DNA of 35,159 nt from assembly GCA_001783275.1 (NCBI GenBank), contig MFRH01000004.1, positions 6,265 through 41,423 on the forward strand. Direction: 5' to 3'. Within the stretch, counting starts at the first letter, position 1, and each line of letters begins with the position of its first letter. This document shows, one piece after another, positions 1-9,900 of this stretch. The stretch is from Candidatus Margulisbacteria bacterium GWF2_35_9. Its GTDB lineage: Bacteria; Margulisbacteria; Riflemargulisbacteria; GWF2-35-9. The notes beneath the pieces are model-generated. The model ran no database searches and was not told the DNA's origin. It worked only from the letters and a program-made list of their open reading frames with translations. The position numbers and the translations under genes were made by a program.

Positions 1-158
1 GCATTAGTTGATGTTTTTGTAGCAATATTTTCAACGTCCGTCTGATAGACAATCCCCTCAAACGTAAATGGCTCACCCTCAGTTGTGTTTTGAACCTTTC
101 CACAACCTGCTAAAAAAGCGAATAAGATAACTATCCAAAGAATTGTTAATTTTTTCAT
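1..158 (-). CDS. Putative lipoprotein, N-terminal part (runs off window edge)
   Basis: Reverse strand from ATG at 158: MKKLTILWIVILFAFLAGCGKVQNTTEGEPFTFEGIVYQTDVENIATKTSTNA..., hydrophobic signal plus lipobox LAGC; open to position 1. Not in the supplied ORF track. Confidence 0.7.
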   Translation of the reverse strand, partial: MKKLTILWIVILFAFLAGCGKVQNTTEGEPFTFEGIVYQTDVENIATKTSTN

Positions 159-279
159 GCTTTTATCATACAAAATTTTCATTAATATTACTATATCTAG
201 GGATGATATTGACTGGCTATTTCTTTTCAGTACTACTATTTGATATAATTGTTTTGATAGTAATAACTAGGAGGATGCA

Positions 280-1347
280 ATGAAAAAAATATTAATATTA
301 GTACTTTTGGTAGCAGTCTCTATTGTCTTTTCATTCAACACAGCAGAATATACTTCGGCAAAAATTATGGGGCTTGGGGGAGCCTATACAGCAATTGCAA
401 ATGATGAAATGGCTCTATTCTATAACCCCGCAGGACTTGCATATATCGATCCCGGTATGATGGGACATATCAATGTCGAAGGTACAGCCGCTCTTGATAA
501 TGGCATTACTCAAATTATTAATATTCTCGAACACCAAAACTTCGTAGCAGCAGCGACTACTCTAAATGGTAAATCTGGATCAGAATTTTTTGGTGCTGGT
601 ATTTCCTATTTTACACAAGGGATGTCGCTTGGAGCATTTACTTCTATGAAATTATTTCATAAATATTATATTGATCACGTTCACGTTGACATAAACAAAA
701 CATCCCTCATCTGTGTTGGTTTTGCTTCTAAAATGAATCCAGATTTCGCACTAGGGGTTACATTTAAGGCTCTTAACCTTGAAGGAATAAACAGCGATTT
801 AACCTATACCTACCTTAATTCAAAAGGTGCGTTTACCGGAATGACCTTTTGGCAAGATGATTACGATAAACGACTTTCTCTTGGTACTAACGTTGGTGCA
901 ATGTATAAAATGGGGGATTTAGGATTTGGAGCGTCAGTTGAAAACCTTTTTACTATGGAAGCAAGTAAAGTTGACTCCAGTGGGAGTAATGTCAGCGTTA
1001 ATAATTCTGAAGCGCCAAAACCAATTATAAGACTTGGGCTAGGCTATGTGACAAACCAAACCCTGTTAGCTGCCGATATCGCAAATATCACGGATGCAGC
1101 CAACATGACCTACCACTTTGGAGTTCAACAAAAACTGCTTGATATTCCGTTTTTTGAATGGCTCGGAGGAATTACAGCAAGGGCTGGCTATTTAACTGGG
1201 AAAAAAGATGGAATTGGCATTTCTTCAGCGACAATCGGAGCACAAGCAAGATTTTTAATTGCTTACTTGAACATCAATTTTGCTGAAAAAATAATCGGTG
1301 GCAATAAAACTCAAGAATTGAGTGTCTCTGGACAATTCACTTTTTAG
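280..1347 (+). CDS. PorV/PorQ-like (UPF0164-type) outer-membrane barrel protein
   Basis: Signal peptide, then KIMGLGGAYTAIANDEMALFYNPAGLAY typical of PorV/FadL-like families; beta-rich, C-terminal F; RBS aggagg upstream. Confidence 0.75.
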   Translation: MKKILILVLLVAVSIVFSFNTAEYTSAKIMGLGGAYTAIANDEMALFYNPAGLAYIDPGMMGHINVEGTAALDNGITQIINILEHQNFVAAATTLNGKSGSEFFGAGISYFTQGMSLGAFTSMKLFHKYYIDHVHVDINKTSLICVGFASKMNPDFALGVTFKALNLEGINSDLTYTYLNSKGAFTGMTFWQDDYDKRLSLGTNVGAMYKMGDLGFGASVENLFTMEASKVDSSGSNVSVNNSEAPKPIIRLGLGYVTNQTLLAADIANITDAANMTYHFGVQQKLLDIPFFEWLGGITARAGYLTGKKDGIGISSATIGAQARFLIAYLNINFAEKIIGGNKTQELSVSGQFTF

Positions 1348-1394
1348 TAAAAAAGCGAGGATTTCTGTTCTGTACTATATCTTAATAATCGCTT

Positions 1395-1400
1395 TATAAT
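1395..1400 (+). promoter_or_regulatory. -10 element TATAAT, placed for a leaderless pth transcript
   Basis: Perfect TATAAT at -12 to -7 relative to the A of the pth ATG (1407); no Shine-Dalgarno between them. Confidence 0.5.
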
Positions 1401-1406
1401 ATAGGC

Positions 1407-2015
1407 ATGGGTGAAACACTTGCTATATTTGGTTTAGGAAATCCAGGGGCAGAATACGCGGATACACGCCACAATGTGGGTTATATGGCAATTGATTGGC
1501 TAGCAAAAGAATGGAATGCTGGGCCTTTTAAGCAAGAGCATCGAGTATGTTCCTATGCCAGCTTGTCAAAACGATCTACGAAATTATTTCTTATTAAACC
1601 GCTGACCTTTATGAATAATAGCGGAAATGCAGTTAACTGGTTTAAGTCTTATTATAAAATTTTACCTGAAAATATATTGATTATTTATGACGACATTGCC
1701 TTGGGTCTTGGAAATATCAGAATTCGAAAACAGGGTTCTTCCGGTGGACATAACGGCATAGAATCAATTATCTCAAACATAGGAGCTAAATTCCATCGAA
1801 TCCGTGTTGGGATTAAGGGAGATCAGGACGTTTTTAAGATGCACAACTATGTTCTTTCAAGATTCAGCTTATATGAACAGGAAACACTTAACAAAAGTCT
1901 GGAACTTTTTCCAGAAATAATACTAACGATACTAAAAAGTGGTTATGACAAAGCAATGAACGTATATAATAATCATCCACCAGTCATTAACACTGGAAAT
2001 CCGTTGGAAATTTAG
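1407..2015 (+). CDS. pth: Peptidyl-tRNA hydrolase
   Basis: FGLGNPGAEYADTRHNVGYMAIDWLA, KPLTFMNNSGNAV, IIYDDIALGLGNIRIRKQGSSGGHNGIESII, HRIRVGI: canonical Pth motifs. Confidence 0.97.
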   Translation: MGETLAIFGLGNPGAEYADTRHNVGYMAIDWLAKEWNAGPFKQEHRVCSYASLSKRSTKLFLIKPLTFMNNSGNAVNWFKSYYKILPENILIIYDDIALGLGNIRIRKQGSSGGHNGIESIISNIGAKFHRIRVGIKGDQDVFKMHNYVLSRFSLYEQETLNKSLELFPEIILTILKSGYDKAMNVYNNHPPVINTGNPLEI

Positions 2016-2020
2016 ATCGA

Positions 2021-2719
2021 TTAGGTATGCTTTAAGCTTTTTATTTCCGTTTCGCTCAATGGCTTATAATCACCGGGCTTAAGGTTGTCCAGTACTATAT
2101 TTCCTATACGAATACGGATTAAACGAATGACTTCTCCGCCCACTTTATTAATCATTTTTCTTATTTGTCGATTTCGGCCTTCTTTCAGGATGAAATGAAA
2201 TTCATTTGAGTTTATAAGAACTACCTTAGACGGCAGAGTTTTCTTTCCCTTTAAAAAAACACCCTCTTCTAACTGGGTAATTATCTCATCTGTTATTTCT
2301 ATATTTACAACAACGATATACTCTCTTTCGTGAAGATCCTGAGTATTTAAAAATTGCTTGGCAAATATGCCGTCATTTGTAAACAAAATAAGTCCCTCGG
2401 AATCTTTGTCCAACCGGCCAACGCTATGCAAATTTTTATATTCTTCCGGAAGTAAATCAAGGACTTCCTTTTCTCCCTCAGAAGGTAAGTTAGTAAAAAT
2501 CCCTCTGGGTTTATATACTTTTATATAGCGATAATCTTGTTTAAGTTGAATTAATTCCTCAGATAGTTCGACAATATCTTTTTCTGGATCAATTTTTCGT
2601 CCAGGCTCAGTGACAACTTCGCCATTAACCTTTATCCATCCTTTAAGCAGATACTCCTCGGTTTTACGACGGGATAAAATGCCCTCACTCGATAAATATT
2701 TCTGTATTCTCATTTCCAT
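2021..2719 (-). CDS. RsuA/RluB/RluF-family pseudouridine synthase with S4 domain
   Basis: S4 domain MRIQKYLSSEGILSRRKTEEYLLKGWIKVNGEVV; catalytic HSVGRLDKDSEGLILFTNDG; EGRNRQIRKM. Confidence 0.93.
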   Translation of the reverse strand: MEMRIQKYLSSEGILSRRKTEEYLLKGWIKVNGEVVTEPGRKIDPEKDIVELSEELIQLKQDYRYIKVYKPRGIFTNLPSEGEKEVLDLLPEEYKNLHSVGRLDKDSEGLILFTNDGIFAKQFLNTQDLHEREYIVVVNIEITDEIITQLEEGVFLKGKKTLPSKVVLINSNEFHFILKEGRNRQIRKMINKVGGEVIRLIRIRIGNIVLDNLKPGDYKPLSETEIKSLKHT

Positions 2720-2756
2720 ATTGATTGGCTCATTATAGCGAACATCTCTTTAAGTA

Positions 2757-2785
2757 AAAAGGGGTTAAAAATCCAGCCCCCTTTT
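2757..2785 (-). terminator. Possible intrinsic terminator (AAAAGGGG...CCCCTTTT)
   Basis: Short inverted repeat aaaagggg / ccccctttt flanked by A/T runs between the CheW fragment and the pseudouridine synthase. Confidence 0.4.
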
Positions 2786-2933
2786 ATATATACAATAAAA
2801 CTGAGAGTCCTCTTGAGTCTATATTCAACTTCTCACATAAATTAATAATCGGAATTACTTTTCCTCTTAGATTTATGACACCCTTAACATATTTATCCAC
2901 ATTTGGTATCGGAGTTATTTCTTCCATTAACAT
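2784..2933 (-). pseudogene. CheW-core fragment (49 codons), truncated at both ends
   Basis: Reverse-strand ORF MLMEEITPIPNVDKYVKGVINLRGKVIPIINLCEKLNIDSRGLSVLLYI*; matches the CheW signature 'EITPVPNAPxYVxGVINLRGxVIPVIDL'; in-frame TAA upstream; not in the ORF track. Confidence 0.7.
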
Positions 2934-3053
2934 CCCCAAAAACCGCTTTTACGTGCTTGTTTTCACATCATAAAATGGCTTACGTTATGGCAAGCATTTA
3001 TAATTTATACTATTCAATTATAAATAAAAGTCAATAGACTAGAAGAAAGAGTA

Positions 3054-3857
3054 CTATAAACCACCATAGGAATAGGATAGGCAATATTTTATTTCTTTAT
3101 TTATGTCATAGGGCATAATAATTGTGTAGTTAATTTTTCCGAAAGTGATCGGAATTTCAATTCCGGCACTATACCCATTTCTATTAATACCCCCTGACAA
3201 AACAAGGTTGTGATCCAGGAGTAAGGCCATCCCCGTCGCGTAGTAAATTCCTTCGCCTGCTTTTCGAGTATATTCTAAAGAATGTGTCCACAATAACTTT
3301 TCCATGGGAATCCATCCAAGACTAAATAAAACATGAGGGGAAACATCAATAGCCGTTTGACTCGACTTTTCTTTAAAAAAATGATCCAAGGTTATGCCCC
3401 AAAACATCTTTGACGGAGGAGACATAATAAAACTTACTCCTACTTTAGTGGTCCATATCTGAGACGATACTGCCCCATCATTAAGATTGATATGTTCAAC
3501 TATCATCCCCCATTTAATCCGTTCACTCATTTGAGCACCAAAGCCTGCAACTTGGATGTCATAAGAATTACCCGTATTTTTCTCCGTGTATTTTACTGAT
3601 CCAAAACCAGTGCTTCCAATGGTTAAATACTCCATTTGATAATTTGTATAATCCAGATTACCCGTATCCAAAAACTGTTTTCCAAATCCAAAACCTTGAT
3701 TAACTAGGAATGCCGGATTTACAAACAATGCTTCTCCATTTAGGATTAAGGCAATATTTGCTCCACCCATACTCAAATAACTGGCACCTTGTAACGTAAT
3801 TGCAAAATCAAATACTAAACAACTCACGACTAATAAGAATATCCGAATTTTATGCAT
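3054..3857 (-). CDS. Small PorV/UPF0164-like outer-membrane barrel protein
   Basis: Signal peptide then SYLSMGGANIALILNGEALFVNPAFLV (cf. GGAYTAIANDEMALFYNPAGLAY of the 280..1347 product); beta-rich. Confidence 0.6.
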   Translation of the reverse strand: MHKIRIFLLVVSCLVFDFAITLQGASYLSMGGANIALILNGEALFVNPAFLVNQGFGFGKQFLDTGNLDYTNYQMEYLTIGSTGFGSVKYTEKNTGNSYDIQVAGFGAQMSERIKWGMIVEHINLNDGAVSSQIWTTKVGVSFIMSPPSKMFWGITLDHFFKEKSSQTAIDVSPHVLFSLGWIPMEKLLWTHSLEYTRKAGEGIYYATGMALLLDHNLVLSGGINRNGYSAGIEIPITFGKINYTIIMPYDINKEIKYCLSYSYGGL

Positions 3858-3982
3858 AATATAATATTATCTAATTTATCTTGATTCGTCATTGAATTAT
3901 TCATTATTAAATCTCAAATCGCTATTTTTTATATACTGCAAATATTATATAATTGAGTCATTATCATAAAAGGAGAAAACCC

Positions 3983-5278
3983 ATGAATCCTCAAGCACTT
4001 GAACTTAACGAAATTATACAAACCAATTCAAACGCCACGTTCACATTATTAAGCCATAAAGGTAAACGCATTTTTTTTCCTAAAAAAGGAATACTAGCTC
4101 AAACCGCTCAAGCAAAAGGTAAACGAATAAATGCCACTATTGGAGCTGCTGTAGAGGATGATGGCTCTCCGATGAGATTAAAATCCATTGAAAAAGAATT
4201 AAATATCGACCCGTCTTTATCCTTTCCCTATGCACCTAGTTTTGGCAGACCCGATCTACGTAAAAAATGGAAAGAACTGCTCGTACAAAAAAATCCGACT
4301 CTTGCATCTAAACCCTTTAGCAACCCAATTGTTACAAATGCTCTTACTCATGGGCTTAGTATCTGCGGATATTTATTTGTCGATCCAGGAGATAGTATTA
4401 TTATGCCAAATCCTTATTGGGGAAATTATAATCTAACCTTTCAAAATGCTTATGATGCCGAATTTGATAAGTTTCCCTTATTTGAAAAAGAGGGAGTTAA
4501 TATAGCTGGGTTTAAAGAAAAGCTGATGACTGGGCATATTGGAAAAAAATTATTACTTCTTAACTTCCCAAATAACCCCACTGGATATACGCCAAAACAA
4601 CAAGAAGTTAAGGATATTTGTGAAATTATTCTTCAATCTGCAAAATTAGGGAATACTATTGTTGTTTTAATCGATGACGCTTATTTCGGCTTGGTTTATG
4701 AAGACGGAATCGAGAAAGAATCCTTTTTTTCTTATTTATCCGATCTTCATGAAAACGTACTAGCAGTTAAAATAGATGGGGCAACAAAAGAAGATTATGT
4801 CTGGGGTTTTCGTGTCGGTTTTCTTACGTTTGGAATAAAGGGTGGAAACAATTCTTTGTATGAAGCACTGGAAGCAAAAACTGCCGGAGCTATACGAGGA
4901 AATATATCTAATGCGTCAAACTTATCACAATCACTCGTTCTTGGAGCTTATTCAAGCAAGACCTATCAGAAAGAAAAAGCCGAAAAAAACATGATCTTAA
5001 ATAACCGATACAAAAAAGTGAAAGATGCTCTTAAAAAAGAGAAATATGCTGAAGTTTTTCAGCCCTTACCTTTTAACTCCGGATATTTTATGTGTGTGCA
5101 ACTTAACGCTGTTCTGGATGAAGAAAAAATAAGGCAAATTCTTTTAGATGAATTCGACACCGGAGTTATTAGTCTTCCAAATATGTTAAGAGTCGCCTAT
5201 TCGGCTGTAGCTGAACATGATATCGAAGAACTTTTTGAGAATATATATAACGCATGTATAAAATCTAAAAGTCTTTAG
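3983..5278 (+). CDS. Class I/II PLP-dependent aminotransferase
   Basis: ORF opens at 3953, but RBS aaaaggagaa precedes ATG 3983 (MNPQALELNEII). NPYWGNY, LLLNFPNNPTGYTP, IDDAYFGLVYED and PLP-lysine region KIDGATKEDYVWGFRVGF. Confidence 0.9.
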   Translation: MNPQALELNEIIQTNSNATFTLLSHKGKRIFFPKKGILAQTAQAKGKRINATIGAAVEDDGSPMRLKSIEKELNIDPSLSFPYAPSFGRPDLRKKWKELLVQKNPTLASKPFSNPIVTNALTHGLSICGYLFVDPGDSIIMPNPYWGNYNLTFQNAYDAEFDKFPLFEKEGVNIAGFKEKLMTGHIGKKLLLLNFPNNPTGYTPKQQEVKDICEIILQSAKLGNTIVVLIDDAYFGLVYEDGIEKESFFSYLSDLHENVLAVKIDGATKEDYVWGFRVGFLTFGIKGGNNSLYEALEAKTAGAIRGNISNASNLSQSLVLGAYSSKTYQKEKAEKNMILNNRYKKVKDALKKEKYAEVFQPLPFNSGYFMCVQLNAVLDEEKIRQILLDEFDTGVISLPNMLRVAYSAVAEHDIEELFENIYNACIKSKSL

Positions 5279-5290
5279 ACTAGTTGATAC

Positions 5291-5812
5291 ATGGTTGCTA
5301 AATTACTTCTGGGAACCATTTTCAGTTTTTGCTTTGTGTTTGGGGCAAATCAGTTTATTCAGGTTATTGAAACAACTACCAATATTTATGTTGAGCCCAT
5401 TCATACATCCGAGATCGTTGCCGTGGCTAAAAAAGGGGATATCTTTTTAGTACAGGAAATAACGAAACATTGGGTCGGAGTTTTCTTATTTTCAGGCGAA
5501 ACTAGGTTCATTCGAAAAAAATCGACTACCTTTGTCGACTACTCAAATAAAAGGATTGATCCTCCCTTAGCAAAAACAGTATTTTCTGCTCTTTATTTTG
5601 TTGAAACCCTTGCAATAGATGATGCGAAAGAGGCTTATCCTGATTATATTAACAATACTTTTATAAAAACAAATTATCTGAAACAGATTCCATTTCAACA
5701 ATTATTAGACGATAAATATAAACTGGATGTGTTCCACAAATTTAACCTCCCAGTTCCCCTTTATGAGGATATTGTTACCTTTGGTATTTTACATAAATGG
5801 TACACAGAATAA
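5291..5812 (+). CDS. Secreted/exported hypothetical protein with SH3-like N-terminal region
   Basis: Hydrophobic N-terminus, then IQVIETTTNIYVEPIHTSEIVAVAKKGDIFLVQEITKHWVGVFL (SH3b-like pattern); 12 nt after the aminotransferase stop. Confidence 0.55.
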   Translation: MVAKLLLGTIFSFCFVFGANQFIQVIETTTNIYVEPIHTSEIVAVAKKGDIFLVQEITKHWVGVFLFSGETRFIRKKSTTFVDYSNKRIDPPLAKTVFSALYFVETLAIDDAKEAYPDYINNTFIKTNYLKQIPFQQLLDDKYKLDVFHKFNLPVPLYEDIVTFGILHKWYTE

Positions 5813-5848
5813 GGAAATCCTCAATCATAAATAGTTTTTTGAAACTTA

Positions 5849-7621
5849 TTGATTTATTTCTACTCTATGGATATAGTAATTTATATTAGTATCAATTTAG
5901 TATCAATACTGATTTCGCATTGGGGGCATTACATTTATATGACCACGACAAAAAAAAATAATAAGATTGATTTATCAAAAAATCATAAAGCTACTTTTTT
6001 TTCAGATTTATCCTTATACAAAAAGATAATAATTGCACCGATAATAATTATTTTTTTTCTAATAATTATTGGAATTGTTGCCTTCTTTTTTACCTCAGAA
6101 CAATCCGATACCCTAAATGACATTTATAACGTTCGAGGAAAAGAGACCAGAGACTGTTCTGTCTTATCAACCCTTCTGGCAAAAAACCACACCTCACTAT
6201 ATAAAGCAATTACATGGGTCGAATCTTCTTATCCTGATGACTTAGTCGACCCATTAATAGCTACCGTAAAGAGTACCATCCTAGACATTCGTCAGAAAAC
6301 ATCTGAAAAGATTAAGGACCCTTCTTTGCTCGAAACTGAACAAAGTATCTATTCCAATATAGACTCCATACTGGGAAAATATTTTATTGGGGTAAGGGAT
6401 ACCTTAGATATTCTTAAAGCTGATACCAGTACTGCAGTTTTATATATGGGGGATTCAGAAGAAATGTTTTTAAATATTATGAATTTATTCGATCAACTAT
6501 ATGAGATGGAAAGCACCTTAGGACAATCTGCATTTAATAATTCTATAACGAACATCCATAAATTTAAACAAATGTTTGTTAGTCTATTTATCATAGGAAT
6601 TACCCTAGCATTAATTATAACCATGATAACCGCAAAAAGCATTTCGACTCCAATTAAGAATTGTATTCATATATTAAAAAAACTTTCTGTTGGCGATGTG
6701 TCGACAAAAATACAGGTTAATCGGAAAGATGAAATAGGCGAATTATTATCTGCCACGCAGGAAATTATTAATAGTCAGATGTCATTAGGGGAGCTATTAC
6801 AAAATATCTCCAAAGGGAATCTGGTCGTTGAGATAGCAATGCTTTCCGATAAAGATATGCTTCGGCAAGCATGCCAATTAATGGTGACAAGTTTAAAAGA
6901 GATTATTACTAAAATTATTGATGCTTCTGCCACGATTGTTTCTGGAAGCGCTCAACTTCACTCCAGCGCCAGCAGTATTGCAGAGGGTGCCGGGCAACAA
7001 GCTGTTGAAACTGAAAAAACCGTTTTATCGGTTGAACAATTGCTTATACAAATTCAATCCACTCTTGATAATGCAATCGCAACTCGCAAAAATGCCGATC
7101 TTTCAGCAATTGAAGCAAAAAATGGCGGAGAATCTTTTATCCAAGCGGTTGAGGCAATGAGACATATATCTAAAGAAATTACAATTATTGAAGATATTGC
7201 GAGACAAACAAATTTACTGGCCCTTAATGCAGCAATTGAAGCGGCAAGAGCCGGCGAGCAGGGAAGAGGATTTGCAGTTGTGGCTGCAGAAATTCGAAAA
7301 CTGGCTGAGCGCAGTCAGAAGGCTGCCGGAGAAATTATCGAGCTGGCAAAAGTCAGTACAGTAGTTGCAGAACAAGCTGGTCAAATTTTAGCTGACTTAG
7401 TTCCAAAAATAGATAAAACCGCTACATTGGTAGCTGACATCACTATTGCAGCAGAAGAACAGGAGGTAGAAGTCTCATCAATAAACGAAGCAGCTTCTAA
7501 GCTCAGTGGAATCACTCAACAAAACTCAGCAGCTTCTGAAGAACTGTCAGCTCTATCAATAGAGTTAGCAACCCAAGCCGAAGAAATGAGCGGAATGATT
7601 TCTTACTTTAAGGTTACCTAG
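5849..7621 (+). CDS. Methyl-accepting chemotaxis protein (two TM, HAMP, MCP signalling domain)
   Basis: TMs [22 protein letters not shown] and [24 protein letters not shown]; hairpin tip [43 protein letters not shown]. Start may be the internal ATG at 5939. Confidence 0.93.
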   Translation: MIYFYSMDIVIYISINLVSILISHWGHYIYMTTTKKNNKIDLSKNHKATFFSDLSLYKKIIIAPIIIIFFLIIIGIVAFFFTSEQSDTLNDIYNVRGKETRDCSVLSTLLAKNHTSLYKAITWVESSYPDDLVDPLIATVKSTILDIRQKTSEKIKDPSLLETEQSIYSNIDSILGKYFIGVRDTLDILKADTSTAVLYMGDSEEMFLNIMNLFDQLYEMESTLGQSAFNNSITNIHKFKQMFVSLFIIGITLALIITMITAKSISTPIKNCIHILKKLSVGDVSTKIQVNRKDEIGELLSATQEIINSQMSLGELLQNISKGNLVVEIAMLSDKDMLRQACQLMVTSLKEIITKIIDASATIVSGSAQLHSSASSIAEGAGQQAVETEKTVLSVEQLLIQIQSTLDNAIATRKNADLSAIEAKNGGESFIQAVEAMRHISKEITIIEDIARQTNLLALNAAIEAARAGEQGRGFAVVAAEIRKLAERSQKAAGEIIELAKVSTVVAEQAGQILADLVPKIDKTATLVADITIAAEEQEVEVSSINEAASKLSGITQQNSAASEELSALSIELATQAEEMSGMISYFKVT

Positions 7622-7640
7622 AAATTAGACTTCAAAAAAC

Positions 7641-8471
7641 TTATGCTGTTTTTCTTGAACTAAATAATGTTGCTATAACGCCACCAAAGCCTAATAGATT
7701 TCCGATTAAAATGATGAGGACTCCTATAAAAGGAATCCAGCTAATCACTAGTAGAACCAATATTCCCATCATTGTTTCAACTAAAATTGGAAGATTTTCC
7801 TTTTTAAGTGACGCTGCTGCTTTTTTTCCTACAAGCTGAGCAAATGCAACATATCCAATAATAAATGAACATATTATAAAAAGAATTTCCAGCGGTATCA
7901 GCATTATACCGGCGATTGAAAAAATAAGTATCAATGCGAGTGGGAAAATAAGCACCACGCCTAAAATGCTCCACAAAAATGTCTTCAATGGGTCTGACTC
8001 GATACTTGATGACACCTTGCCTACCTGGGCTGGGAATAAAGCTACAATCAACAACGCAAGAGCAATAAAACCAATTAATCGAAACACCTTGAATACATGA
8101 AAAAAACCTGTCGCTTTTTCTGTTGGAATACTGTGAATGATGGTTGAAATATCTGCTGGGCTTGTTTCAATAATCCTTTGGGCTACTCTCGCCCCTTTTG
8201 TTTTTGTAACCGTTCCCCCAACGGATATAACATTCCCGTTCACGATTGCCTTTTTTCCAAGAACGACTGAACCCCCGATTGAAACAACATCTTCATCAAC
8301 AGTGCCATTTATAATTGCATCGCCCCCAATAGAAATGGCAGAACTCACTTGCAAGCCTTCTTCCACTTCAACGTTTGTTCCAAATTTTATAATATCTTTG
8401 CTTTCTGCAACCGCAATAGACATTAATAAAACACAGCTGACAACACAAATAATCTTAATTAACTTACTCAT
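7641..8471 (-). CDS. Bactofilin-like (polymer-forming) membrane protein
   Basis: RBS ggagggg before ATG 8471 (MSKLIKII...). Signal peptide, short beta-helix repeats (SIGGDAIINGTVDEDVVSIGGSVVLGKKAIVNGNVISVGGTV), then several TM helices. Confidence 0.7.
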   Translation of the reverse strand: MSKLIKIICVVSCVLLMSIAVAESKDIIKFGTNVEVEEGLQVSSAISIGGDAIINGTVDEDVVSIGGSVVLGKKAIVNGNVISVGGTVTKTKGARVAQRIIETSPADISTIIHSIPTEKATGFFHVFKVFRLIGFIALALLIVALFPAQVGKVSSSIESDPLKTFLWSILGVVLIFPLALILIFSIAGIMLIPLEILFIICSFIIGYVAFAQLVGKKAAASLKKENLPILVETMMGILVLLVISWIPFIGVLIILIGNLLGFGGVIATLFSSRKTA

Positions 8472-8623
8472 TTTTATCCCCTCCAATAACTCTATGTTGG
8501 ATTTATTATAGTTAACTTGGGATTAAGATGCAAAGCGTTTTTAAATAATACAATAACTTCATGTTTTAATAAGAAGAATCAGGGAATAATGTAAACATAA
8601 ATACCGGGGGGAGATTTCACTTA

Positions 8624-8914
8624 ATGCGGATAACAGGTGCTCATGGATTCTACTGGCTTGACCGAGTTATTATTCAACTCCGTTATTTCTTTCTTGTTCC
8701 TGTTAGCATACGTATCCAATACTTTAATCTGCGTAAAACCCTCAAATATATTTGGATTCTTTCACTGAAGATTATATGTTTTTTTGCCATTTGTATTTTA
8801 ATGTACTTAGTACTTTTCTCCTTCAATTTTATTCACAAACAGTTTAGAAGTTATACTATGGATTCACTTGATATACCTGAGATTTCTAAAACGAACCCTA
8901 TCGCTGAGAATTAG
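8624..8914 (+). CDS. Small single-TM hypothetical protein
   Basis: 96 aa ORF with hydrophobic segment YIWILSLKIICFFAICILMYLVLFSF; purine-rich ggggggag upstream of ATG. Confidence 0.4.
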   Translation: MRITGAHGFYWLDRVIIQLRYFFLVPVSIRIQYFNLRKTLKYIWILSLKIICFFAICILMYLVLFSFNFIHKQFRSYTMDSLDIPEISKTNPIAEN

Positions 8915-9003
8915 TACACCTATTTTAAATATAATTTTTTCTATCTCTAATCATTTCCAATATTATTTGTTACAATAAATTAAAAAATGGTGTTAAATTC
9001 TTA

Positions 9004-9900
9004 ATGGAAAAAACGAATCAAAAACTATATCAGAAACTAACCTATAAGGTTGGGGACTTATTACCATTACCCACTACAGTTTCAGAACTTATTAAATTAG
9101 CAAACAACCCAAATGTTACCTCTCGGGATATAGGGAAAATAATTGAACGAGACCAAGCTATGGCTTCAAAAATACTTCGTTTGGCAAATTCAGCTTCTTA
9201 TGGGTTTTCACAGCGAATTCGAACAATCTCTCATGCTATTGTGTGTCTTGGTTTCAATAAAGTAAAAAGTCTCGCTTTAACAGTTTCAACATTAAAAATG
9301 TTAAGTGACTCTCTTGCTAAATACAATTTAGACGCTGGAGCACTTTATAAACATAGTTTGGCCGTAGCAGTTGCAGCAAATATCATTGCAGAAAAAACAA
9401 AAGCGAAAGACCCAGAAGAAGTATATTTAATGGGGCTTTTACACGATATTGGTAAGCTGATAATTAATACACATACAACCAACGAGCTTGAGGATGTTTG
9501 GACTTATTACAAAACTCATAAAGATATTAAATTTTTCCAAGCTGAAAAAGCGGTGTTTGGGTTTGATCATGCCGACATCGGGGGAGAAGCAGCCAGAGGG
9601 TGGAATTTGCCAAACGAACTTTGCAATGCTATCGGGTATCATCATACCCCCCATAGTGCTCCAGGAGATAATCGTTGTGCGTTTATTATCCACTTAGCTG
9701 ATGGAATTGCAAAAACGATTGATATTGGGAAAGGATTGTCTTCTGATCAATCTATCGCTGTAGAGCTGGAGGGTACTTTCAAAGAACGAAATCTAGAGGT
9801 TATTAATCTAAAAAATGAAGATATTATGGGAATACGAGAACAAGTATCCATTAAGCTCCATGAGGTTATTGATGAACTTGATAATAATGAGGATTCTTAA
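9004..9900 (+). CDS. HDOD-domain signalling protein
   Basis: LPLPTTVSELIKLANNP, DQAMASKILRLANSASYGFSQRIRTISHAIVCLGFNKVKSLAL, YLMGLLHDIGKLI; TAATG overlap with next gene. Confidence 0.93.
   Translation: MEKTNQKLYQKLTYKVGDLLPLPTTVSELIKLANNPNVTSRDIGKIIERDQAMASKILRLANSASYGFSQRIRTISHAIVCLGFNKVKSLALTVSTLKMLSDSLAKYNLDAGALYKHSLAVAVAANIIAEKTKAKDPEEVYLMGLLHDIGKLIINTHTTNELEDVWTYYKTHKDIKFFQAEKAVFGFDHADIGGEAARGWNLPNELCNAIGYHHTPHSAPGDNRCAFIIHLADGIAKTIDIGKGLSSDQSIAVELEGTFKERNLEVINLKNEDIMGIREQVSIKLHEVIDELDNNEDS

Noticed and set aside
4230-4436. 68-aa out-of-frame ORF
   Set aside because: Inside the aminotransferase gene, which carries all conserved motifs.
8137-8511. 124-aa plus-strand ORF
   Set aside because: Antisense to the bactofilin-like gene, which has signal peptide, RBS and repeats; Thr/Pro-rich translation looks like an antisense artefact.
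9439-9697. Overlapping 84-aa minus and 69-aa plus ORFs
   Set aside because: Both lie inside the HDOD coding frame and lack independent support.
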